Shown in pieces: positions 55,301 through 64,000 of a stretch of DNA of 64,000 nt. The translations under genes were made by a program, and so were the position numbers. The stretch is taken from positions 3,560,888-3,624,887 of the forward strand of contig NC_081153.1 of assembly GCF_958295425.1 (NCBI RefSeq). Reading direction: 5' to 3'. The notes under the pieces are model-generated. The model was not told the DNA's origin. It did not search any database and was given only the letters and a program-made list of their open reading frames with translations. Source of the DNA: Solea solea. Lineage: Eukaryota > Chordata > Actinopteri > Pleuronectiformes > Soleidae. How positions within the stretch are numbered: the first letter of the stretch is position 1; each line of letters opens with the position of its first letter.

Positions 55301-56728
55301 GAATTGCAGTGGAAAAAAACTGTAAAAGGAAAATTGCAATTAGATATGTCCACCGCCCAAATCCTTCAGCCCAACCCAACATTAATCTTCAGAACACCTC
55401 ATAGTTATTGATGATTCGTCTATTTGGGCTCTTGTCTTTACATAAGCCAATCAAAAGTAATGTAGACTTCTTCTAAATCTGACCACCTGCTTCGTCATTG
55501 TCAGATGAAACAAAACCATTAGAAATAAAGCCCCCGTGTGGAATATTGTCACTTTCAGACCCAGATAACGGAGAGTGGGTCAGGTTTGCTCCTCTTTCCA
55601 GTCAGAGAAGGTGCAACAACAACGACAACAACGACAACGAGGGGAACAGCAGAACTGCGATGTACAGTGGATGAACACATGGTTGATCATATGACACTGT
55701 TCCCAAAATAAACTCTCTGTGCAGCAGCAGCTGTTTTGATTAGTTATCATTTAACGGCTCAGTTTTCTCTCCCCTCCACTACTGTACTCTCAGAGAACTG
55801 TCACTCGGTTCCTGATGTCTATATTTCCCCCGCACGTCCTGTCCCACCCTCTCCCGTCATATTCTGCCTGATGAATTTGGTCGATCATTTGCCTCCATCT
55901 GAACTCTTTTCCACATCCTTCATTGCAGCTCTTTCTCTATCATTTATGGCCTATTCCTGTGCTTCTACCCCGGCTTTGGCTGAGGGTTGTTTGGTAGGGG
56001 GGATGGGCAATGGTTGGTTTGCACGTTTTCAAGCAAACTGAAATATTCATGTTCGTGTGCCTGTGTCTCTGTGTGAGAGTGACTTCACGTGTATTCCTCC
56101 TTGGTCTCTCTCTCTGTGAGTGTGTGTGTGTCTCGTTCTATTCATATCTGCAGTTTGACGTGGAGCAGCTCATAAAAAATAAAAAAAAAAGTCTTCACGT
56201 TGACGTTGTTTGCTTTGGAGTATAAGACTGTGTGCACATTTTATTTGTTTGTTTGTCAGGTGCACAGAGCGTGAAGCCCCCGTTTGGTTTGGTTCGGTTC
56301 CCAAAATAAGACTTGGCACATCAATTACCCATGAACCGCTCTGCTCGCGCTCGCACAACCCACCGAGAGAGGGAGGAATTAGCAGAACATGCCTCTCTCT
56401 CACTCGACATAATGATATGCGGGCGCACTCTACTTAGAAATATCCACTTCTCACTTCTTCAAATCTGAATTTTAAAGCAGTTTCCATGTGTCATGTATTC
56501 AACCCCATCTGAACACGATCACCTGTATAAAACCTCGGCAGAAAACACAGTGTTAAATACTCTCTCAGTTCCTTCTGTAATGTCTTTTTCACAGAGCTGT
56601 CAGCCGTGAGTTCACTTGCTCCTCTCTAACTCCCCGTCGTCCTCCGAGGTCCACACAGACCAGCTGATCCCCGTTTCTTCATCTGTTCTCTGCGACCCAG
56701 CCTTTTAGCTCTCTCATCCTGAAACATG

Positions 56729-56764
<36 letters not shown>

Positions 56765-58129
56765 GGAAAAAAACCCACATGCACACCCCCCCATTTCCCA
56801 GCCCTCCCATCTCTCTATTTCCCTTGACCTCCCACCCTTCTAATGCCATTCTACCCTCCTCTTATCCCTTCCTCAGCTTCAGCTTCAACCCCCCCCCCCC
56901 TCTCCATGCTGAGTCGACCGGAGGCAGCAGCCGTTACATGTATAGCTGGTTGCTATGTGGGCACCATGACAACCGTCATGAATTCGACATGGCGCTCACG
57001 TATCCAGGCGGATGTGAATCTGTGTGGTGGATGCAGCAGCGCTTCAAATGGCGCTCACGTACCTTGGGGACGAAGCTCTCGCAGGGTTTTTTTTTTTTTT
57101 GGTTGTATAGATCGTCCTCTTTTGTATAAAATGTAAATGTACAGTATACGTGTGACGCCGTGTTAGTAAATGAGTTGATGTCTGCAGCCTCAGAACAGCG
57201 GCCCTGTGAAATAATGATGGTTACCAATGCAGTGATTCTTAAAAATGCAACATTTTCACAGTAATTTACATCTTACACAAAGCAATACAGATATTCTGAG
57301 TTATATACGGCCTAATATGAAGACATATAATCCTATTGTAATGTAAAAACGAACATGGACTCATGAGAAACACAGCAAAACAAAGTTGTAAGATACTAAT
57401 ACTGTTCGAGAGAAGATTTCTGGGGGTTTTTGGACTTTTTTTAAATCTTTTATCAAGAAAATTAAAAATAAACATAATTCCATTTGATACAGTTACTGAA
57501 AGCAGAGCAGGCTCTGGCATCTCCTCTCATTCTGTTCATTGTCTCCCTTTACGCGCACCACACTGGGACATCTCTGTGTCTTTTAAAATCACCCTGTTCT
57601 TACAAATTATCAATGGAAATACTTGTTTTCTTCAGATCAACCATCAACCATGCACATATTCTTAACTTTTGCCACTGAGGTCAACCGTGAGATCCAGTGC
57701 TGATGTTATGATCTATACAAGTTGTGAAATAGTGATACACTGTTACCAAAAGTGTTCAAAATGAATGAAAAGAACTTCTGAGCTTTTAAATCCCCGCTCC
57801 TCACCTCTGAATGATGGCCCTTTTCATCACTTCAGTCATTCAGAGAAAAAGCAAGGGGGCAATTTTGTCTGTCTGATAATGGTCGCTGGAACAGTTGTGT
57901 GAGTCAGCCTGGATGAGGTACGTCGCAGTGTTTAATGCGTTATTACATTACTCATTCAGAAATGTTAAATACAGTCAGTCACACGATTTAAAGCATCTTT
58001 AGAGAGGTTGGGCAGCCCCGAGGAAACGAGGAAAGGAAGTGGCCTTGTAACCTGGAGGACTGCCGGTTATCTGGCCAGATGATGGTAGAGGAAGCCGGGC
58101 AAAGGCAATCGAAAGCAGACCTGTACAGA
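49372..58129. other. Gene-poor stretch, 8.8 kb
   Basis: No gene supported. It contains CA microsatellites (53516-53529, 53605-53626, 56731-56762), an imperfect duplicated segment (52760-52835 and 52988-53075), a C-run at 56890-56900 and a MITE fragment at 54376-54475 related to 36394-36811. Small open frames are scattered and without protein-like features. Confidence 0.55.
54376..54475 (-). mobile_element. Fragment of the 36394-36811 MITE family
   Basis: In reverse complement this reads AGTAATCGGACTATGAATCA, then CATTATCCAGGTATGTTAGA and CTAAAATC.GTCAGATTA-like blocks, matching the right half of the element at 36394-36811. Confidence 0.55.
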
Positions 58130-58865
58130 CACTCATAGACCAGTACAGTCCAACCAGTACAGACTAGCACGGGCTGTTTCTGATCAATATAGATGAGGAC
58201 ATGTCGTTTTCAACCAGTACAGAACAATGCAGACTCCTACAGGCTGTTTCCAACCAGTGTGGCCCAGTACAGGTTAGCAGAGGCTGTTTCAGACCAGTAC
58301 AGACTAGTAAGGATAGGGTTAGACAAGTACAAGTAAGTGTTTCTGCCCAGTACAGGCGAGTGTAGGCTATATCCATCCACTTCAGATCAGTACAATCTGT
58401 TTACAAACTGTCCAGACTGGCACAGGCTGTTGCATCTCGTTTCCAACCAGTTAACACCAGCACATGTTGTTTTCCAACCAATACAGACTAGCACGGACTG
58501 TTTCTGACCAGTACAGACCAATGCAGACTCATACAGGCCTTGTACTGACCAGTGCAGGCTAGTAGAAGCTGTTTTCAGAGCAGAACTGAACACCACAGGC
58601 TGTTTCCAATCAGCACAGGCTGTTTCCAACCAGTAGATACCAATGCAGACTCATACAGGCCTTGTACAGACCAGTATAGGCTTGTAGACGCTGTTTCAGA
58701 CCAGATCTGAACACTGCAGGCTGTTTCCAACCAGTACACACCAATGCAGACTCCTACAGGCCTTGTTCTGATTAGTATAGGCTTGTAGACGCTGTTTCAG
58801 ACCAGAACTGAACACTACAGGCTGTCTCCAAGCAGTGGACCAGTACAGACCAGCACAGACCATTC
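58130..58865. repeat. Degenerate minisatellite with higher-order repeat
   Basis: More than twenty imperfect iterations of ACCAGTACAGACTAG and CAGGCTGTTTCCAACCAG. Larger blocks beginning CCAATGCAGACTC(A/C)TACAGG start near 58518, 58640 and 58741, giving a higher-order period of about 100-122 bp. Confidence 0.88.
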
Positions 58866-59038
58866 CACGCTCTGTAAACAGCAGCCACATTCAGAGCTGC
58901 TCAGGCTGTGTATCAACTATGCTGCTTTACTGTAATCTGTCTTTATACCAGTGCTGCCAACAAGGGCACTTTGTGTGTCACCCCGTCCACATGCTCCTCT
59001 GACCAGCAAGGCCAGCAAATACAAGGTCTGGCAAGGAT

Positions 59039-59039
<1 letters not shown>

Positions 59040-59070
<31 letters not shown>
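59040..59070. repeat. (CA)n microsatellite
   Basis: Fifteen uninterrupted CA units. Confidence 0.97.
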
Positions 59071-59072
<2 letters not shown>

Positions 59073-59599
59073 AAACGCACACCAAATAACTTTTATATCA
59101 ATACACCATGGATACATACATGCCTGTTTTTCTCAGGCTCGCTCGACGCGATGATACAAAAACACCTGCCCACACAAATTCACACACTGTTTTGAAACAT
59201 TGGTTGCCCAAGAGGAATTAGAGGATACAGTTCGGAGGTTGGAGGCCTCGTGCTATAATTACAAGCATTTCCCTCCTCGCCATTGTTACGTAAGTGATCG
59301 GGGGAAACGGCGCAACGATACGCGTGGAATAAAATCCCCTTTGACACAAAATGGTTAGCACTTGTAGGACAGAATGTCCTGCTTTTTAAAAGCCCTGCAG
59401 TTTTGCATTTATATTTTCAAAGGACCGTTGCTCTTACATAATCATGAAGACATGTCTTTAGATCACCCACTCACAAGATACCATTAGTTTTCCAGCGTGT
59501 GGTCTTAGCTCCCGTCCAGAGAGTTGTGCATTTTTAGCTGGAGAACTGACACTCACTGGATAGTTATGTTTTTGTGACCGTGCTCTGTAAGCCCTGGAG

Positions 59600-59783
59600 A
59601 TGTTTGCATGGAAATTCTGGCAGATCAGCAGTTTCTAAAATACTCCGTCCAGCCTGTCTGACACCAACAACCGTGTCACATTCAAAGTCGTTCTGATGCT
59701 TTGGTTCCTCTTCCTCACCCATGTCTGAAAGCCTAAATGCGATGAGTTGCTGCCATGTGGTCGGCTGATTAGATATTTTGTGT
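59600..59783 (-). pseudogene. Fossil N-terminus of a Tc1-like transposase
   Basis: The minus-strand frame contains NQPTTWQQLIAFRLSDMG followed by DFECDTVVGVRQAGRSILET and ADLPEF. This resembles the helix-turn-helix start (DFxRGxVVGxRRAGxSISETADLLGF) of a group of fish Tc1 transposases. Only this part survives; no catalytic region follows before the MITE at 59788. The assignment rests on remembered family pattern. Confidence 0.5.
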
Positions 59784-59787
59784 TTAA

Positions 59788-60242
59788 CCCTTGAACACTT
59801 ACGCCTCAAAATGTCCATCTGGACTTGTTTCAATCATAAAAGGGCCAGAAAATGTCCTGTGAGTAAGTGCTTATGCCCATTTTTCCAGATTAGCTTTCAA
59901 TATCTGGCAGTTATTCACAGTTTACTGCATGTTATGACGGTGTATTAACAATTTAAAATGAAGGGCAACACTGTCGACACCAGATTTTGCGTGTTAAGTT
60001 TGAGTCTTTGTCTCAATTTACAGGCGTTTTTCCAACTCTCTCTTCTCTGGTGACAAAGACGCTGATTCGCCGGCTTGCTGCAACAGCGCAAGTGAAATTA
60101 CCGTGATAACCACACATTTGCTTTGATGCGTAACTTCTTAGCTTTTCAGAAACAGTTGGAATTGTTCCGATAGCACTAACCGTGGTGTAATTACAGTAAT
60201 GCGAAGCGTGTCGTCGTCGTCGATACGTTCGGTGTTTAAGGG
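59788..60242. mobile_element. piggyBac-like MITE
   Basis: 455 bp flanked by TTAA (59784-59787, 60243-60246). The ends are CCCTTGAACAC and GTGTTTAAGGG, i.e. inverted CCCTT(G/A)AACAC. TTAA plus a CCC start is the piggyBac signature. No open frame inside. Confidence 0.78.
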
Positions 60243-60800
60243 TTAATGAGAAGCAGGTGTGAGAGGTAGACCTAATGAAGTGAGCGTGTCACGACCACCA
60301 TGGGTGTCAGACTTTCTTCAAGCACACGTCGTGTGCACACACTCGACAGTAAGAATGCCTTTGGGTTTGCTTTGTCATTATCAAGTAACAAATGACCTTG
60401 CAAGTGGCTGCTTCGTTAAAATGGAATGTGTTTTTCAAAGCCGGAGGGAAAAGACGCCGCAAGTGTCAGTCAAGGCTGAGGAAGTGGAGACAAACACGAG
60501 CACACACGCACACATTCTCTCCGCGCTCTTCTGCTTGGGGAGTTTAAGTTTATATTTTTGCCATGTAGGTCACCAAGCACGGAGTAAAACATGTCCTTGA
60601 AATGGCCCTTAAAATTCTTTTAATTCCTCATAAAATAGATGGTTAACTTTTGCAAATCCCAAGCCAAAAATTGCCCGCTTAGACAGCCACACCTCTTTGT
60701 CCTATGCGTGTCCATGGTAGTATTTGCCAGGGCAGACAGAGAACTATATAATATACATATGTATGTATATATATATATATATGTTTATATACAGTATATA

Positions 60801-62109
60801 CACTACCGGTCTATGCCGGTTGTTCCAGCATAGAACAAATAAACAATTGAGGTCAAAAAAGAAATCATGGAATCAATTTATAAACCAAAATGTATTCTAT
60901 ATTTTGACTCATCAAAGTAACCACCTTTGGCAGATATAACAGCTGAACACACTCTTGGCATTCTTTCTACAATGGAAATCAAATATTCTGCTGAAAGTTC
61001 TTCCCAACTCTGTTGCAGAAGCTCCCATAAATGTGTGGGACTTGTAGGTTGCTTTGTCCAGTTCATCCCAAACCAGCTCGATGGGGTTTAAGTCTTGAGA
61101 CTGTGCTGGCCACTCCACGTTTTCAAGCTTACCATCTTGTTCTTTTTTCCTGAGGTAGTTCTGGCATAGCTTGGACGTATGTTTTGGGTCATTATCTTGC
61201 TGTAGGATGAACCCCTGACCAAGTAGGCACATACCAGAGGGTACTGCATGGCGCTGCAGAATGTTGTGGTAGCCGTTTTGGTTCAGGGTGCCTCTCACTC
61301 TGTACTCTGGATCCAGAAAAACAGCCCCAGACCATCACGCTTCCTCCTCCATGTTTGACAGTTGATGTCACACGCTGAGGAACCATCCTTTCGCCTACTC
61401 GACGGCGTACGACACTCCTGCGTGATGAACCGAAGATTTCAAACTTTGATTCATCAGTCCATAACACCTTCTTCCAGTCTTCAGTAGTCCATTGGCGGTG
61501 TTTCATGGCCCAGGCAAGCCTCTTCTTCGTACTCTGACGTCTTAGCAATGGCTTTCTTGCTGCAACTCGACCGTTCAAACCTGCAACTCTCAGTCTTCTC
61601 TTCACAGTTGAGACCGAGGCTTACTATGACCACTATTAAGCTGTGCTTGAAGCTGTTGTCCTGTGAGCCGCCTATCACGCAAGCTGTTGACTCTCAGAAA
61701 CTTGTCTTTTGATTCTGTTGAGGCTTTGGGTCTACCAGACCTCTTCCTGTCAGAGTTTCAACACTGTGTTCCAACACTACTTTTATGTAGACAGAGGGGG
61801 TTGTAAGTAATAAAGTAAAGTTGGAACACCTGTAGGAATTGGTAGCGCCAACTTTCAAGGCTTGATCAACCTCCATTGCTGCAGAACAGCTCTAAGTTGT
61901 TAACCCATTTCTTGTTCCCTGAAAAAGGCCATTCTGAAATGTATATTATTCTTCAGTTTTGCGTAACCTTACCTTTTTTTTTTAACCTCTAGCAGTTCAC
62001 AAGGGGTGCCTACCTTACCTTTCAAACTATTCATTGGACTTGAATGGCTTGAATTTCAATAAAAAACTGGAAAAATGGGGGTGTTCTAAAACTTTTGACC
62101 GGTATTGTG
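60801..62109 (-). mobile_element. Tc1/mariner element, transposase broken
   Basis: 1.31 kb flanked by TA (60799-60800, 62110-62111) inside a TATA-rich microsatellite. The ends are CACTACCGGTC and, on the other strand, CACAATACCGGTCAAAAGTT. The minus strand encodes a Tc1 transposase in pieces: helix-turn-helix residues near 61690-61750, the first catalytic block WTDESKFEIFG (frame 61192-61605), and QQDNDPKHTSK plus WPAQSQDLNPIELVWDELD in another frame (60912-61298). Frame changes and stops between the parts make it non-functional as read. Confidence 0.92.
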
Positions 62110-62624
62110 TATATATACATATACATATACACACATTTTAATAGAATAATATCCTCTGTTAGGGTCGTTGTAATGAATCATTTGTGCTAATTACACAAAT
62201 CCTTGCACTAAACCCTGATAAAAGAAACAGGGTTTTTGCCTGGAAATGATTCAAAATGGCCAAGAAAAAATATTTCACAGGGACAAAAAAGACATGTAAT
62301 AAAACAAAAGCACTCATTAATAATGGAGAGTTACGTTTTGAGTCCTGAAATGTAAATGTTTAGCCTTTGCTGATATAGAATAGTAATAATTATAAATGAT
62401 CATCATCTCTATCGTGATCAAAATTATTGTGATTCCTATTTTACTATCATAACCGGGAAGCCTTATATTGGCTTTGACATAATAGATAAGACAATATAGA
62501 TGTCTGTGTCGTATGGCATAATTAGGAATGTTGATGATGAATGTGATGCAGACTTTGCACATATGAAGATGCATGTTTGTGCAGACTCGTTTGCAGACAC
62601 GAGACGAGTGCAGACTCGTTTGCG

Positions 62625-62708
62625 TGCCCCTTGTTTGTGTCCCTCTCGTTTGTGTCCGTCTCGTTTGTGTCGCTCTCGTTTGTGTCCCTCTCGTTTGTGT
62701 CCCTCCCT
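62625..62708. repeat. 15-bp tandem repeat (GTTTGTGTCCCTCTC)
   Basis: Five to six units of CTCGTTTGTGTCCCT with single-base variants. Because 15 is a multiple of three, long frames stay open on both strands. Confidence 0.9.
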
Positions 62709-62907
62709 GCCGTTGCACAGAAAGCGTCTATTGTTTGTAAATTCCCCTTCAGCACCCCTGAGTGTCAGAACAAGGATCAGGTCTCAGGCACACAGGAGGA
62801 TTGGCACCTCTAATGGTGCCAAAGGCTTGATAAACACCACTAAGATTTCCAGGAGATTTCTTGAAAGTTGCCGTCCTTGCTAATTTTTTTCTAGGTCGTG
62901 TGCTGAG

Positions 62908-63002
62908 AGGGAGAGAGAGAGAGGGAGGGAGAAAGAGAGAGAGAGAGTCTGTGTGAGGTAGGGAGGGAGAGAGAGAGAGAGAGAGACAGACAGAGAGAGA
63001 GT
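62908..63002. repeat. (GA)n purine tract
   Basis: Interrupted GAGAGAGA/GGGAGGGAGA array of about 95 bases with strong strand asymmetry. Confidence 0.93.
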
Positions 63003-63906
63003 GGAAAAAAGAAAACAAAAAACAAACAAACCCTCTGAGCGAAAACTGTGTTGTGATCACCAGATTATAGCTGGGGCTAAATCTGTAAACTCTGCCCCCA
63101 AAGTGTTTTTGCCATGTCATTTAGATTATTCTGATTAATATGTGCTCTTTATCCTCACTTTCCATTTCCCGGGACCTGGTTTCATCTCAGAGTCCAGTCT
63201 GAGGGTCAGGGCGGCTCCACCGGGTCAATCAAATCAATCACAAGAAGAGAGAATACAATTTTTTTTTTACAACATGCTACCCACCATTCTTTGTGCTTCT
63301 TTTTTCCACCCTGCGTACACTTTAATGTGTCCTCCACACTTTTCCACCAATGCCACAAATTTCAAGGGGGGATGTGGTGAGATAAGGGGCGGGAGGAGCC
63401 GGGCCGTGTGGCCAAAGATAGCCCGAGGTCCAATATGTCACCATATGTGAGAGGAAAGATGCCTCAGGAGTTTGGTTGTTTTTGTGTGTTATTCTTTTCT
63501 TACTTCACAACACAGCATTTAAAACACCTAAAGTGTGTTGTGGTAAAAATGAATTATCTCATGTGTGAATAATCCACCTCAGCAGGTATAATCTATGGCG
63601 CTTGATTACATTTGGGAAACTTTTGGAGAGATGTCGTGATTTTCATCATCACTGAACTTTGACCCTGTTTTTTGTTAAGTTGGCGGCTCCATGACAGACG
63701 ATGGGAGCCACACTTGATTCCAGTTGAGTGCAAATTATGAGTAGAAGTTGGTAGTGGGTGGAGATGATGTCAACTAACACCACAAATAATATTCAAAGCA
63801 AGAAATGACTTAACTCCACATGCACACCAGTGACTGTGTAAACAAACAAAACAAAAACCCTCTACAATCACGTCAATAAGTGACAGTGTGGAGAGCTGTG
63901 ATCCAG
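63003..63906. other. Terminal intergenic stretch
   Basis: I see no gene, RNA or clear repeat in this stretch apart from short homopolymer runs. Confidence 0.5.
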
Positions 63907-64000
63907 GCAGAGTGGCTCAGTGGTTAAGATCGGTGTGCAAAAGACATCATGGGCGCAAGTTCAACTCCACCCCTGGCGGGTTGTACTCAATTCCCTTGTA
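63907..64000 (+). mobile_element. tRNA-derived SINE head, cut by window end
   Basis: GCAGAGTGGCTCAGTGGTTAAG resembles a tRNA box A, and GTTCAACTCC about 50 bases on resembles box B. The intervening arms do not form a tRNA cloverleaf, and the sequence continues GGCGGGTTGTACTCAATTCCC, so a SINE is more likely than a working tRNA gene. Confidence 0.55.

Noticed and set aside
58130..58865. CRISPR-like array
   Set aside because: Units are degenerate and contiguous with no unique spacers; it is a eukaryotic minisatellite.
62317..62883. Frames of 127-133 codons on both strands
   Set aside because: Produced by a 15-bp tandem repeat whose period is a multiple of three.
63907..64000. Candidate tRNA gene
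   Set aside because: Box A/B-like motifs are present but no cloverleaf arms; better read as a SINE head.

Overview
The window is nuclear DNA of a teleost fish. Spliced genes with GT-AG introns, vertebrate proteins closest to fish versions, many CA/TG microsatellites, and fish-type Tc1, hAT, piggyBac-like, Harbinger-like and tRNA-SINE repeats all point that way. I cannot name the species from the sequence.

The left half (about 0.3-32.8 kb) holds four protein-coding genes. eif3i (324-6394, +, 11 coding exons, 325 aa) encodes the WD40 subunit of translation factor eIF3. hdac1 (7845-12392, -, 12 coding exons, 481 aa) lies tail to tail with it. An axonemal dynein heavy chain (14942-26815, -) follows as one uninterrupted 3,957-codon reading frame. 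marcksl1 (30662-32385, -, 2 coding exons, 231 aa) is last, with a long 3'UTR and a CCAAT/GC-box promoter. I traced the exon-intron borders of the three spliced genes by eye; they join in frame to full-length proteins. The eif3i / hdac1 / marcksl1 group matches human 1p35.1, but a dynein gene is not part of that neighbourhood in human.

The dynein gene is the main discovery. It reads as a complete DNAH3-type inner-arm dynein (linker, AAA1-6, four P-loops, stalk, C-terminal domain) with no intron and no break over 11.9 kb, whereas DNAH3 genes normally have dozens of exons. The simplest explanation is retroposition of a near full-length mRNA between hdac1 and marcksl1, with the reading frame kept by selection. 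A good splice acceptor sits four bases before the ATG, suggesting a 5' untranslated exon upstream.

The right half (about 32.8-64 kb) has no gene I can support. It holds microsatellites, tandem repeats (223-bp repeat at 46.4 kb, minisatellite at 58.1 kb, 15-bp repeat at 62.6 kb), a Harbinger-like MITE at 48.8 kb, another MITE at 36.4 kb with related fragments, a piggyBac-like MITE at 59.8 kb, a decayed Tc1 element at 60.8-62.1 kb and the head of a SINE at the window edge. One possible unrecognised exon is flagged at 37.07-37.39 kb. The four genes serve separate general functions (translation initiation, chromatin deacetylation, ciliary or flagellar motility, membrane-actin signalling); I see no sign that they form a single pathway.
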